DNA from: SKHV01 sp963678565
GTDB lineage: Bacteria; Bacteroidota; Bacteroidia; Bacteroidales; Prolixibacteraceae
DNA: 64,000 nt
Direction: 5' to 3'
Assembly (NCBI GenBank): GCA_963678565.1
Contig: OY782875.1
Coordinates: forward strand, 1,612,001-1,676,000
Positions 17,843-27,185 of this stretch are shown here, piece after piece (within the stretch, counting starts at the first letter, position 1; every line of letters starts with the position of its first letter). A program made the position numbers and the translations under genes. The notes under the pieces were generated by a model. It had not been told where the DNA came from and did no database searches. It worked only from the letters and a program-made list of their open reading frames with translations.

Positions 17843-17876
17843 AGGCTTTCCCCCACAGAAAGCCTCTCAAATTTTT
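17843..17876. terminator. Hairpin terminator between convergent genes
   Basis: AGGCTTTC (17843-17850) pairs with GAAAGCCT (17858-17865), with a T run at 17872-17876 for the plus strand. It lies between a plus-strand and a minus-strand gene end. Confidence 0.7.
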
Positions 17877-17878
17877 AC

Positions 17879-18223
17879 CTAGTCGATAGGTGTTAAATCT
17901 TTCCATAAATTGGAAAGCATATTGTGCACCATTTCCCAGTTATTAATTTCTTCACGCAATTCTTTTCTACCCTTTTTGTTTATTGCGTAATATTTACGGT
18001 GACGACCATTTTCAGCCATTTTCCATAACGACTTAATCAAACCATTTTTTTCAAGTTTATGGAGTACCGGGTATAAACTACCTTCCTTCCACTCGATTTG
18101 ATTATTGGACATCTCCTTAACTTTTTGCATTATCTCATATCCATAGCTCTCGTTTTTATCGAGAATGGATAAAATAATTGGCACGGCAGAAGCACCAACC
18201 AGTTCCTTTGAAATTTTACTCAT
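17879..18223 (-). CDS. PadR family transcriptional regulator
   Basis: A 114-residue winged-helix DNA-binding protein. The family pattern is clear: GASAVPIILSILDKNESYGYEIMQKV (helices 1-2), EWKEGSLYPVLHKLEKNGLI (recognition helix, GSLYPxLxxLE) and the wing WKMAENGRHRKYYAINKKGR, followed by the dimerisation helix. PadR regulators respond to phenolic acids or drugs in other bacteria, but the ligand here cannot be read. The usual target, a transporter or a small membrane protein encoded next to it, is absent; the divergent neighbour is an 80-residue acidic protein. Confidence 0.9.
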   Translation of the reverse strand: MSKISKELVGASAVPIILSILDKNESYGYEIMQKVKEMSNNQIEWKEGSLYPVLHKLEKNGLIKSLWKMAENGRHRKYYAINKKGRKELREEINNWEMVHNMLSNLWKDLTPID

Positions 18224-18346
18224 TGTTATTTACCTTTCATTTAAATGTTAAAATGTGTCCTAAATATATAAATATTTTGATTAATCAATACTAAGATTTA
18301 TCATTATACTTAGAACTCGTTGATTACTAATCTGATATTTTTACTG

Positions 18347-18354
18347 TAGATTTG
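18347..18354 (+). promoter_or_regulatory. Predicted -7 element of the small acidic-protein gene
   Basis: TAGATTTG, 25 bp before the ATG at 18380. Motif only. Confidence 0.4.
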
Positions 18355-18379
18355 TGATACATTTTAAAAAAGATCAAAT

Positions 18380-18622
18380 ATGTTACCAAAATTTTTAATT
18401 GCCGATAATTCGCAAGAGCTCCCCGAGAAGATTTTTGTGGTCCATTGCTTTTCTCCTCAGTTCATTTTAGAATGTGAATTGGAAGATCCTTATGAAAGTC
18501 CTAATTATCATTGGATTGATGAGGAACCTATCAAAGAAGAAAAAGATTATTTAACGGAACAAGCTTTTGAGTTTTTAGAAAATGAACTCGATAGTCAGGA
18601 AGATCTGTTTGAAGAAGAGTAA
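18380..18622 (+). CDS. Small acidic protein of unknown function
   Basis: An 80-residue protein, not recognised as a named family. It begins MLPKFLIADNSQELPEKIFV and has a long acidic C-terminal half (ELDSQEDLFEEE at the end), with no signal peptide, membrane helix or metal motif. The pattern 'LIADN...P..IFVVH...P.FI' seems familiar from small conserved Bacteroidota hypotheticals, but I cannot name one. A plausible promoter precedes it, and codon use resembles the neighbours, so I consider it a real gene. It is divergent from the PadR gene and convergent with the exonuclease gene. Confidence 0.65.
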   Translation: MLPKFLIADNSQELPEKIFVVHCFSPQFILECELEDPYESPNYHWIDEEPIKEEKDYLTEQAFEFLENELDSQEDLFEEE

Positions 18623-18695
18623 TAAAATTAAAGGTTTCGAAACTAAAAACTAGCAACGAAACCTTTGATTGATTTTATACGAAATTTAATTCTGA

Positions 18696-19505
18696 TTATT
18701 TCTGAGTCATTGCCCGTAATCTAATGGCTGTAAGCACTTTCTTAGTATAAAGCGGAAAGTCGCCATTCATAATCCAACCATAGTATCCGGGTTGATCTTT
18801 AAGTACTTTCTCAACAGGAACGCCTTTGTTTTTGCCAAAATTGAAAACTTCAACTCCATTTTCATCATAGATAATACGTCCTAAAAAGTCAACATTCTTA
18901 TCGTAACAAGAAAACTCTGAAAGTTGATCGATATCATTCACAATGGGCTTCGATTTTTTGCCAGCTTGATCGGCGTATTCAACCTCCTTGTATTTGTCAA
19001 GCTGCGCTTTTAATACCTCGTAGGTTGCTTTTGTATCGGCCATGGCACTATGTGCATTTTCTAAATCTTTACCGCAATAAAGTTTGTAGGCAGCAACCAA
19101 GGTGCGTTTTTCCATTTTATGAAAAATGGCTTGTACATCAACAAATTTTCGCTTTTTTAGGTCGATATCAATATCTGCACGAATAAATTCCTCGGCCAAT
19201 AATGGAATGTCGAAACGATTGGAGTTGAATCCTGCAAGGTCACATCCTTCAATGAATTTCGCCAGTGATTTAGCAACTTCTTTAAAGGTTGGTTCGTCTT
19301 TGATATCTTCATCATAGATTCCATGTATAGCACTTGCTTTTTCAGGAATGGGCATTTCCGGATTGATTCGAAGTAGTTTTTCTTCTTCCGAACCATCTTG
19401 AGTAACTTTTAACATGGCAATCTCCACAATTCGGTCGGCGGCAATGTTAATTCCTGTGGTTTCAAGGTCGAAAAATACGATGGGGTTTCTAAGATTTAAT
19501 TGCAT
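18696..19505 (-). CDS. DEDDh 3'-5' exonuclease (DnaQ-like)
   Basis: A 269-residue exonuclease of the DNA polymerase III epsilon family. All catalytic motifs are visible: FFDLETTGINIAADRIVEIA (ExoI, D and E, about 12-31), GFNSNRFDIPLL (ExoII, about 92-103) and HSAMADTKATYEVL (ExoIII with His and Asp, about 152-165). The C-terminal 80 residues (ENGVEVFNFGKNKGVPVEKV, GYYGWIMNGDFP) form an extra domain often seen in Bacteroidota homologues. Downstream of dnaN on the same strand, which suits a role in DNA replication or repair, though a terminator hairpin separates them. Whether it is the replicative proofreading subunit cannot be decided here. Confidence 0.88.
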   Translation of the reverse strand: MQLNLRNPIVFFDLETTGINIAADRIVEIAMLKVTQDGSEEEKLLRINPEMPIPEKASAIHGIYDEDIKDEPTFKEVAKSLAKFIEGCDLAGFNSNRFDIPLLAEEFIRADIDIDLKKRKFVDVQAIFHKMEKRTLVAAYKLYCGKDLENAHSAMADTKATYEVLKAQLDKYKEVEYADQAGKKSKPIVNDIDQLSEFSCYDKNVDFLGRIIYDENGVEVFNFGKNKGVPVEKVLKDQPGYYGWIMNGDFPLYTKKVLTAIRLRAMTQK

Positions 19506-19520
19506 GGCTATCTGTGTTAT

Positions 19521-19571
19521 AAAAAAAGAAAGAGGTTGTCTCCAAAAAATAACTTTCGGGGACAGCCTCTA
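19521..19571 (-). terminator. Terminator downstream of dnaN
   Basis: On the minus strand AGAGGCTGTCCCC pairs with GGAGACAACCTCT (11 of 13) and is followed by a T-rich run (19521-19530). Confidence 0.75.
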
Positions 19572-19589
19572 TATTTTAGCTGTTTTATA

Positions 19590-20720
19590 TTACGAGTTGA
19601 TCATCATTGGCATTAGCAACATTAAGGTATCTTCTTCCTCAAAGTCTTGTTCAACCGGCAATAATATTCCTGCACGTGTTGGATCCGAGAGTTCTAATTT
19701 TACTTCTCCTGATGATAAGTTGGATAAGATTTCTATTAGGAAAGAAGATTTAAAACCAATTTCCATTTCAGCACCTTCGTATTGGCAGTTTAGACGTTCA
19801 ATTGCAGAAATAGAAAAATCAACGTCTTGCGCTGAAACGACCAGCTGGTCGCCCGACAATTTTAAGCGTACCAAATTGCTTGCCTGATTTGAGAATACCG
19901 ATACACGACGTAAAGTATTGTAAAATTCTAAACGATCGATTTGCATTTTGTTTGGATTATTGTTTGGAATTACCGAATTGTAACTTGGATATTTTCCTTC
20001 CACCAAACGACAAATAACCTTGAAATTAGTAAGCTGAATAAATGCATTGTTGCTATCAAAATCTAACTGAACATCGAAATCTTCTTTTGGAAGTAAATTT
20101 TTCAGTAAAGCAGCGGGTTTTTTCGGTAAAATAAATGAAGATTCTACTTCTGTTTCAACATCCATTCGTTTGTAACGAACCAATTTGTGTGCATCGGAAG
20201 CTACAAAGGTGATGTTTTCTGGTTGAATTTCTACTAAGATACCATTCATTACTGGACGAAGTTCATCGTCGGCCGTCGCAAACAAAGTACGGTTGATACC
20301 ACTGAGCATTACATCGTGGCTCATTTTAACGCTGTTAGAACTTCCTGTTTCAATTTCTGGTAATTCAGGATAATCATCGGCGTTTTGCCCAACAATACTG
20401 AATTTTCCGTTTTCAGAATGAATATCGATGGCAAATGATTCGTTGTTTATTTGGAATGTTAGTGGTTGTTCAGGAAACTCTTTTAGAGTATCGATCAACA
20501 ACTTTGCAGGAATGGCAACTTCACCTGTTCCTTCTGTATTTTCAAGTGTTACCCAGGTTATTAATGTTGATTCCAAATCGGAAGCCGTAATGTTTAATTT
20601 ACTCTCTTCTAATTGAAAAAGAAAGTTATCAAGAATTGGCAAAGTGCTTTTTGAGCTAATTACTCTGCTAATGGCAGTTAAATGGTTTAACAATTCAGTA
20701 CTGGATACTACAAATTTCAT
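19590..20720 (-). CDS. dnaN: DNA polymerase III beta sliding clamp
   Basis: The 376-residue processivity clamp that encircles DNA and binds the polymerase. The protein has the three-domain beta fold (about 1-120, 128-245, 246-376), with typical N-terminus MKFVVSSTELLNHLTAISRV, the ATDLE-like ASDLESTL, GEVAIPAKLLIDTLKEFP, the family motif FVASDAHKLVRYK and the C-terminal segment LLMPMM. Length is normal. The gene has its own leader of about 170 bp with a TATATTTG element (minus strand, 20890-20897), and is not beside dnaA or recF here. Confidence 0.96.
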   Translation of the reverse strand: MKFVVSSTELLNHLTAISRVISSKSTLPILDNFLFQLEESKLNITASDLESTLITWVTLENTEGTGEVAIPAKLLIDTLKEFPEQPLTFQINNESFAIDIHSENGKFSIVGQNADDYPELPEIETGSSNSVKMSHDVMLSGINRTLFATADDELRPVMNGILVEIQPENITFVASDAHKLVRYKRMDVETEVESSFILPKKPAALLKNLLPKEDFDVQLDFDSNNAFIQLTNFKVICRLVEGKYPSYNSVIPNNNPNKMQIDRLEFYNTLRRVSVFSNQASNLVRLKLSGDQLVVSAQDVDFSISAIERLNCQYEGAEMEIGFKSSFLIEILSNLSSGEVKLELSDPTRAGILLPVEQDFEEEDTLMLLMPMMINS

Positions 20721-21055
20721 CTGTTTAGAATTTTTTAATTTTCGAATGTTTCAAAAACTGAGTTCAATTTTTGCGAGTAATTGCAAAGCCTTGATTCAGA
20801 ATTAACACAAGCAATATTGTTTAATCACTCCATCAACTTGCGTTTCGTTTTGTCTATAATCGTTCGTAAATTTTTCGTAATAAGTTTATCAAATATAAGG
20901 CAAAATATCAAGCTTACAGTAAATTGCTGCTGCAAAACTTCTATTTTTAATTAACAAAATGTTGATTAAATATAGATTAAAGTTTTCTTTAATTTGATTT
21001 AACTTATAATCATTGAATTTTATGGAGAAAACTTCTTGATTGTTTAATTATAAAT
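20721..21055. promoter_or_regulatory. Intergenic region with predicted dnaN -7 element
   Basis: About 335 bp between dnaN and gldFG (both minus strand). It contains CAAATATA at 20890-20897, the reverse complement of TATATTTG. No gene or strong hairpin is visible. Confidence 0.4.
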
Positions 21056-23470
21056 CTATTTTATTTGAATTGGTTTTCTATATTTTTTTCGTCGGTACCA
21101 GTTAAATAGAAGCCCGAATAATCCAAAGAAAATTAATGGTGCAAGGGTATTGATTAGCTGCCATTTTAATTGTTCATCACGAATTTTCACCTTGTCAAGC
21201 ATACGCAGTTGTAATACTCTGGAGCGTAGGTTCATGATTCCTGTTCCATCGTTTAAATAGTCGATACAATTAAGCAGAAATTCTTTGTTACCAAAAGTGA
21301 TGCCCGAATATCTGTCGAAACCAACTGGTTGAACTTGCACTTGACCGTTTTGCGAACGATATTTATTCTTAATAATTCCACCATCGGCAATAACTACCAT
21401 TTTGGAGGGAAGACTTTGTGTTTTTAGTTCATTTATGGAAATACCAAAATCTGATATCATTCGATTTTTAAATACAGATTCAAAAGTTCCTTCTAATGCA
21501 TATCCAAAAGGAATTTGCGACTGATTGAATAGTTGTTGGTCGGGTGGAGTGGTAGCCGAAAGCAAGTTGATTTCTAGTGGAGTTGTTACTTCTCGGGCGT
21601 AAGGAGAACTGGTAAGAATGGGGGTTTTCTCTATTTGATTGCTGTTCCCTACAGTATCGATTGTGCTGATAAATTCGGTTAGTACATTGCTTAAATTTCG
21701 GCTTAAAATATGTTGCTGCGAGGGTTGAGCTAAAGGGGAGTAATAAAATGGCGCTGCTGTAAATTTCGCATTTTGTCCTTTTGGTGCCGTATTAATTGGA
21801 TATTGCGCACAAAAGGCATCTTGAACCAAGCTTGGATTCAATCGCACTCCGTATTTAAATAGTTGATCGCTCAAGTTTAAATCTTTGCCATATGCTAACG
21901 TGGTTAAGCCTTTCGATAAGGAATCGATAGACGTTTGTACGGGGTCAATACACCATAGAATTTTACCTCCCCGCATCAAAAACTGATCAATTTGTAATTT
22001 GTCATTTTCCGAAAATGGATTTGTTGGATCAGCAATAATTAAGGTCGAGATCGAATCATTGTTTTGTAACGAAGCTGCGTTTATTTCTGTTAAATTGTAA
22101 TTTTCATTCAATGCATAGCGAATATCGGCAGTGGCGTACTGGTTGGCTTCACCATGCCCATTGAGAAAACCAATCGTGGGTTTGTTTTCTAAGAGGAGTT
22201 GCTTAAAGGCATTTGTGAAGTTATATTCCAACAATTCAATTGAATGCTTCAGGTTTTCTTGCGGCGAAATTTGTGAATTGTTTTGTAATAAATTTACGGC
22301 GAGCCCTTTACCATTTGATTGAATGATTATTCCTGGAAAAATCTGTTTGGTCGAAAGTCCTTCGGTGGTTTTATGCTCAAAATTAACCGGTTGAACTCCA
22401 GCATTGATTAAATCTTGAATTATAGAATTGCGTTCTTCATTGTTGGTAATGTCGTAAACATTGAAAATCTGATAATAAATTTTGGCATCAGAATAAGCTT
22501 TGATATCCTCAATTTTTTCAACAATAGCTTGCTGAAATGTCTTCATCTCGGCTGGCAAATCACCATCAAGGTATAGCTCAAAATAAATGGGCGTTTCGAA
22601 TTTGTTGAGGTAATTCTGCGTTGTTTCAGTTAATGAATATCTTTTTTCTGAAGTTAAATCAATACGAAAAATTGAGGTTTTATTCGAAAGAATTAGCAAG
22701 ATCAAAATAGCAACAATTCCTAATGATTTTTTTGGGCGGTTTTGTTTTTGAACTGAAATTTTAATAGATGTAATTAATAAGAAAATAACTGTAGCTAGGA
22801 TGAAGTAAATAAGATCTCGACTATCCAATACTCCACGGCTCATCGATTGATAATGAGCATCGATTCCTAATTGTTCAATAGTTGTGCTTAAACCCGATGG
22901 AATTGGAAGAAAAGCACTGTAACCAAAACCTAAATAGAAAAAGAAGGAAAGCAAGAGAGCCAATAAAAATGCAATGATTTGATTGCCCGATAGGGAAGAG
23001 GAAAAGACTCCAAGCGCTACGTAGATAGAGGCTAGGAATAACAATCCAATATACGACCCCCAGGTTCCTCCAGTATCGATATTTCCTACCGGGTTTCCAA
23101 GTTGATATACTGTGATATAGTATATTAAAGTGGGAGCAAGCGAAATTAAAACTAAGCTTAAAGCCGCCAAATATTTTGCGATTACAATTCGAAAAGAACT
23201 CAATGGACGGGTGAGTAAAAGCTCAATCGTGCCCATTCTTTTTTCTTCAGCAAACAATCGCATGGTGATTGCAGGAATTAAAAAGAGATAAATCCAAGGT
23301 GCCAATTCAAAAAATCCTTTCAGCGAAGATTGGCCATTATCAATGATATTAAAATTGCCCGGTATTACCCATAAAAAAAGGCTTGTGGCGATTAAAAAAA
23401 TAAAAATCACAAGGTATCCGGTAAGCGAGCCTAAAAATGTATTAATTTCTTTTCGATATAAACTAAACAT
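21056..23470 (-). CDS. GldF-GldG fusion, gliding-motility-type ABC transporter subunit
   Basis: An 804-residue fusion. Residues 1-240 are an ABC-2 permease (GldF type: six helices, MFSLYRKEINTFLGSLTGYL, MRLFAEEKRMGTIELLLTRP). Residues about 250-804 are GldG-like: a helix, a periplasmic ABC_transp_aux region (KRYSLTETTQNYLNKFETPI, FLNGHGEANQYA, LIIADPTNPF, GGKILWCIDPVQ) and a final helix. In Flavobacterium, GldF and GldG are separate and act with the ATPase GldA; loss affects gliding. The fused form occurs in Bacteroidales/Marinilabiliales. No gldA lies nearby. Transport substrate is unknown and motility cannot be concluded from this gene alone. Confidence 0.85.
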   Translation of the reverse strand: MFSLYRKEINTFLGSLTGYLVIFIFLIATSLFLWVIPGNFNIIDNGQSSLKGFFELAPWIYLFLIPAITMRLFAEEKRMGTIELLLTRPLSSFRIVIAKYLAALSLVLISLAPTLIYYITVYQLGNPVGNIDTGGTWGSYIGLLFLASIYVALGVFSSSLSGNQIIAFLLALLLSFFFYLGFGYSAFLPIPSGLSTTIEQLGIDAHYQSMSRGVLDSRDLIYFILATVIFLLITSIKISVQKQNRPKKSLGIVAILILLILSNKTSIFRIDLTSEKRYSLTETTQNYLNKFETPIYFELYLDGDLPAEMKTFQQAIVEKIEDIKAYSDAKIYYQIFNVYDITNNEERNSIIQDLINAGVQPVNFEHKTTEGLSTKQIFPGIIIQSNGKGLAVNLLQNNSQISPQENLKHSIELLEYNFTNAFKQLLLENKPTIGFLNGHGEANQYATADIRYALNENYNLTEINAASLQNNDSISTLIIADPTNPFSENDKLQIDQFLMRGGKILWCIDPVQTSIDSLSKGLTTLAYGKDLNLSDQLFKYGVRLNPSLVQDAFCAQYPINTAPKGQNAKFTAAPFYYSPLAQPSQQHILSRNLSNVLTEFISTIDTVGNSNQIEKTPILTSSPYAREVTTPLEINLLSATTPPDQQLFNQSQIPFGYALEGTFESVFKNRMISDFGISINELKTQSLPSKMVVIADGGIIKNKYRSQNGQVQVQPVGFDRYSGITFGNKEFLLNCIDYLNDGTGIMNLRSRVLQLRMLDKVKIRDEQLKWQLINTLAPLIFFGLFGLLFNWYRRKKYRKPIQIK

Positions 23471-23524
23471 AGAGGTAAAAATAGAAAAAGTTATCTGTTT
23501 AAACTCAAATTTGTATGGATTGAA

Positions 23525-24655
23525 CTATCCCTCGCTTTTTAACCAACTATTTAATTTTGATGCCGCAACTTTCGATGCTCCGCTAGTTTTTAGTTTTTTA
23601 TCAATTTCGGCATAACCAGTTAAAATGGTATTACGGTAACTCGAGGTGTGTAAAATATTATTTAGTTCTTGAGTAATTGTCTGTTTGTTTACTTCAGTAT
23701 GAAAGAGTTCTTTCACAATTTCTTTTTCGCCTACTAAATTGACCAGCGAGAAAAACTTAGTTTTAATCACATAAGGTTTAAGCTTACTCATTAACCACCC
23801 CATGGCCATTTTGTAAACCACAACTTGTGGAATATTTAAAATAGCAGTTTCGAGTGTTGCGGTTCCCGAAGCAACTATTGCAGCTTCGCTAAACCGAAGT
23901 ATGTTGTAGGTGTTGTTGTATATTACAGGTGTTTTTGTTGTATTATATTGCTTGTAGAATTGTAAATCGATATTTGGGGCACCGGCAATTATAAATTGAT
24001 ATTCTTTAAAATTGTCGATTACATTTAGCATTTCAGGAAGCAATCTTTTAATTTCATCTTTTCGGCTTCCTGCCAAAAGTGCAATGATCGGCTTATTCGG
24101 CAATTGATTTGCAGAGTGAAACTCTTTTTTAGTTTTCCATGGGTTTGGTGTATTTTGAATACTATCGAAAACCGGATTGCCCACATATTCAACTTTGTAA
24201 TTGTATTTTTGATAAAATCCAGTTTCAAAAGGAAATATGGTATACATTCGATCAACAAATTTCTTGATTTTATGTACACGACGCGTTTTCCAAGCCCAAA
24301 TTTTAGGTGAAATATAATAGGCTGTTCTTATTCCTTTGTTATTGGCAAATTCAGCTATTCTTAAATTAAAACCCGGATAATCGACCATGATTACCACATC
24401 GGGTTGAAAGTCTAGGAGTGCTTTTTTACAGAGGCTTAAATTTTTATTGATCTTATTCAGGTTCATAAGAACAGGAATAATTCCCATGTAAGCCATTTCG
24501 GAATAGTGTTTTAAACAAGTTCCTCCCTGGGCTTGCATTAAATTGCCTCCAAAAAATTGAAACGTTGCATTTGGATCTTCATTTTTAATTTCAGCCATTA
24601 AGTTGGAAGCGTGTAGATCTCCTGATGCTTCGCCTGCAATTAAGAAGTACTTCAT
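23525..24655 (-). CDS. lpxB: Lipid-A-disaccharide synthase
   Basis: Glycosyltransferase family 19 enzyme joining UDP-2,3-diacylglucosamine and lipid X to form the lipid A disaccharide at the inner membrane. The 376-residue product starts with the characteristic FLIAGEASGDLHASNLM and retains DYPGFNLRIA (about 112-121), YYISPKIWAWKTRRVHKIK (about 139-157), FPFETGFYQKY, LLAGSRKDEI and the donor-binding region IVASGTATLETAI. It is the last gene of a surE-membrane protein-lpxB run, 4 bp after the preceding stop. Confidence 0.95.
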   Translation of the reverse strand: MKYFLIAGEASGDLHASNLMAEIKNEDPNATFQFFGGNLMQAQGGTCLKHYSEMAYMGIIPVLMNLNKINKNLSLCKKALLDFQPDVVIMVDYPGFNLRIAEFANNKGIRTAYYISPKIWAWKTRRVHKIKKFVDRMYTIFPFETGFYQKYNYKVEYVGNPVFDSIQNTPNPWKTKKEFHSANQLPNKPIIALLAGSRKDEIKRLLPEMLNVIDNFKEYQFIIAGAPNIDLQFYKQYNTTKTPVIYNNTYNILRFSEAAIVASGTATLETAILNIPQVVVYKMAMGWLMSKLKPYVIKTKFFSLVNLVGEKEIVKELFHTEVNKQTITQELNNILHTSSYRNTILTGYAEIDKKLKTSGASKVAASKLNSWLKSEG

Positions 24656-24659
24656 TTTG

Positions 24660-24959
24660 TTAAAATATTAATCGATATGCTAACACCATAAAAGCATAAA
24701 AAAATACAGCCATCACAACTCCCTGTGCACTGCGTAATTTTTTATATTGAATATATATATAAAAGAGTGGTAGATTGGTTAATACACATAAACTCATAAT
24801 CTTAAATAAAATACGATATTCATGAATGTGCTGCAGATAATCTTCAAATTTTACATCGTTGAAACTTAACAGATAGTAAAGGAAAAAAGTTATGATTGGA
24901 ATCAAAATTCCAGGCAATAATCCAAATTTTAATTTATCAAAGCGCTTTTTATTCTTCAT
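24660..24959 (-). CDS. Small membrane protein between surE and lpxB
   Basis: A 99-residue protein with three predicted membrane helices: GLLPGILIPIITFFLYYLLS (about 13-32), ILFKIMSLCVLTNLPLFYIY (about 49-68) and VVMAVFFYAFMVLAYRLIF (about 80-98). The N-terminus is basic. Its start overlaps the end of surE by 11 bp and lpxB follows 4 bp later, so it is translated as part of the operon. I do not recognise a named family; conserved position with lipid A biosynthesis suggests an envelope role (inference). Confidence 0.75.
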   Translation of the reverse strand: MKNKKRFDKLKFGLLPGILIPIITFFLYYLLSFNDVKFEDYLQHIHEYRILFKIMSLCVLTNLPLFYIYIQYKKLRSAQGVVMAVFFYAFMVLAYRLIF

Positions 24960-25728
24960 TACTTAGATCCCAGTTTTTTAAACTGCTTAATGCCTGATAA
25001 TCGGTCATATCTACTTTAATTGGCACAATCGAAATTTTATTTTCGCTTAAAACATGATTGTCTGAATCTTTCGATCCGGTGTCCATATTTTTATAATAAC
25101 CTGTAATCCAATAATAATCGCCACCATGCGGGTCGGTTCTTTTTTCGAATTCCTCCACCCATCTTCCATATCCTTGTCGACAAAATTCAATTCCATCGAT
25201 CGCACCTTTGGGAGCGTTGATATTTAAACAAGTGCCTGGCGGTAAACCTTTGTCTAATGCATTTCTTAAAATGGTTTTTAAATAAGGTATCATCGGTTCA
25301 AAATCTGCATCGGGGTGATAATCACTCAATGAAAAACCAATTGAAGGTACTCCGTGAATACACCCTTCTAATGTTGCACCCATAGTTCCAGAGTAATGAA
25401 CACTAACCGATGAATTGGAACCATGGTTAATTCCCGAAAGAATTAAATCGGGTTTTTCCTCTAAAATTTGATTGAAAGCAATTTTAACACAATCAACAGG
25501 AGTTCCTGTACAACTATAAAGAGTTGTTTTATTCGTTTGCACGTATCGTTTTAAACGAATTGGTAAATCAACAGTAATTGCGCTCGACATGCCCGATCTA
25601 GAAGTATTTGGTGCAACAACAATTACTTCTCCAAATTCTTGAGCAAGCTCAATCAGGCGATTAATTCCTTTAGCTTTGATTCCATCGTCGTTGGTGATTA
25701 ATATTTTCTTTTGGGTCATTTTCGTCAT
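24949..25728 (-). CDS. surE: 5'/3'-nucleotidase SurE
   Basis: A metal-dependent nucleoside monophosphate phosphatase (stationary-phase survival protein family). The signatures are complete: ILITNDDGIKAKGI (metal-binding DD, about 9-22), GTPVDCVKIAF (about 75-85) and LILSGINHGSNSS (about 95-107). The 259-residue length is normal. The first ATG gives MTKMTQKKIL; a second ATG three codons later is equally possible. It heads an operon with a small membrane protein and lpxB. Confidence 0.95.
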   Translation of the reverse strand: MTKMTQKKILITNDDGIKAKGINRLIELAQEFGEVIVVAPNTSRSGMSSAITVDLPIRLKRYVQTNKTTLYSCTGTPVDCVKIAFNQILEEKPDLILSGINHGSNSSVSVHYSGTMGATLEGCIHGVPSIGFSLSDYHPDADFEPMIPYLKTILRNALDKGLPPGTCLNINAPKGAIDGIEFCRQGYGRWVEEFEKRTDPHGGDYYWITGYYKNMDTGSKDSDNHVLSENKISIVPIKVDMTDYQALSSLKNWDLSNEE

Positions 25729-25903
25729 TTTTACTAGTAATTCGCTATTCTTTCAACGCCGAATCAATGATTATGTTTTTCCTTGAATGGCAAAACGTGA
25801 AATTATTGATAATATTCTGGTTTTGGAAATTGATCCAAAATATTTTAATCAAGTTTGTTCGTTATCAATTTTTAGATAAGAATTGAAATTGAAAAGTTGG
25901 TTT

Positions 25904-26110
25904 TTAAAATAAGGAAAGTTGATCATCTGAAGGTAGATCTTCTTTTAGGCGTTCAATTGTTTTTTTTACCGAAAGGGCACACCTTCCACAGCTACTTGAG
26001 GCGCCAGTATTTTTTTGTACTTCTTTAAAAGTTGCATTAGGAAACTTTTTGAGATAGGCCCTTATCTCATCTTCGGATACAACATTACAAAAACAAACTG
26101 TAGTACTCAA
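25904..26110 (-). CDS. BFD-like [2Fe-2S]-binding protein
   Basis: A 68-residue protein matching the BFD-like [2Fe-2S]-binding fold (bacterioferritin-associated ferredoxin and NifU/nitrite-reductase middle domains). Cysteines appear in the order C-x-C (VCFCNVVSEDEI, residues 6 and 8) and C-x2-C (SSSCGRCALSVKK, about 41 and 44), the usual spacing. It ends in an acidic tail. Only 12 bp separate it from the HD-domain gene downstream on the same strand, so the two may be cotranscribed. Partner proteins are unknown. Confidence 0.85.
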   Translation of the reverse strand: MSTTVCFCNVVSEDEIRAYLKKFPNATFKEVQKNTGASSSCGRCALSVKKTIERLKEDLPSDDQLSLF

Positions 26111-26122
26111 AAGCCTTGAATT

Positions 26123-26941
26123 TTAGATTAATTTATTTTCGAAGTAGATTCTTACTTTTCGATAAATGTCAAACATTTGATCAGACTTAGGCATTGTTTC
26201 GAATAATTGTTTGAGCAATTGTTGCTCGTTAATCATCGAATAACTTTTCTTGAAATTAAGATCATAAACAAATGCCAATTGCAGCAATTTAAAGTCGGTT
26301 ATTGTTTGCAAATCTTTTTTCAACGGCAATTGCTCGTTCATGATTCTATTTACAATCTTTTTTGAAGCTACGGGAGCATCCTTTAACTGATATGAAAATA
26401 GCTCATTTTTATCACGGTTTTGGTATGAATATTCGTTAATTGCTATCGAAAGAATATCAAGTTTATCTGCATCGCGAATAATTTTGCAGTAAAGTAACTC
26501 ATCGTCATTTAAACTTTTAGGAAGTTCTAGTTTATTATGGTTAGCAACGGCTTTTAAAATGGTGTTTACAATGGTTGAATCTAATTCAACAAGCCAGTTT
26601 TGTTGTTCAATTATTGAAACTCCCAATTGAGCATGGTCAACCGATTCGGCATCGTTAAAGGTTTCATATTTTAACATTTGTTCAAAGCGACCAAGGTCAT
26701 GCAATAAACCAATTGTTTTTGCAATGTTAACTTGCTCAGGCTCCATTAATAAGGAATTGGCAATTTTTTCTGAATTGCTAATTACACGTTCAATGTGTGT
26801 AACTTTTAATTTCAAATTTTTTTGAAGTAAGGGGGTAACACTTTCGTAGGAAAGCATGTATTCACTTACATTTTCATATAAGCGAAGCCAGAACAAACTA
26901 TCAATAGTTTGAGCTAATTTAGCATTTACTTTTGGGTCCAT
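26123..26941 (-). CDS. HD-domain phosphohydrolase
   Basis: A 272-residue metal-dependent phosphohydrolase. The HD motif LLHDLGRFEQMLKYETF lies around residues 80-96, preceded by a histidine-bearing helix (KVTHIERVISNSEKIA) and followed by DHAQLGVSIIEQQ, AVANHNKLELP and a later RDADKLDILSIAI (about 158-170), completing the H...HD...H...H...D pattern. The substrate may be a nucleotide, but the family is broad. It follows the BFD-like gene in the same orientation. Confidence 0.85.
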   Translation of the reverse strand: MDPKVNAKLAQTIDSLFWLRLYENVSEYMLSYESVTPLLQKNLKLKVTHIERVISNSEKIANSLLMEPEQVNIAKTIGLLHDLGRFEQMLKYETFNDAESVDHAQLGVSIIEQQNWLVELDSTIVNTILKAVANHNKLELPKSLNDDELLYCKIIRDADKLDILSIAINEYSYQNRDKNELFSYQLKDAPVASKKIVNRIMNEQLPLKKDLQTITDFKLLQLAFVYDLNFKKSYSMINEQQLLKQLFETMPKSDQMFDIYRKVRIYFENKLI

Positions 26942-27185
26942 TATAACGTTTTATCAAGACGATACAAAAATATTGAATTAAATATTTCTTTCATGCCTAA
27001 AATGGAATTTAATTTGGGTTATTTAAAAATTTTTATGTTAAATTACACTATCAAAAATGGTCGTGATTCGAATTGTATATCTAATGTGTTGACTAGTAAT
27101 TCATAACATTAAATTCTATTTTCAGTGTCAAATTATTCGACCGTATTTTATCTTAAAAATAATTTATATCTAGGTATATTTTTGA

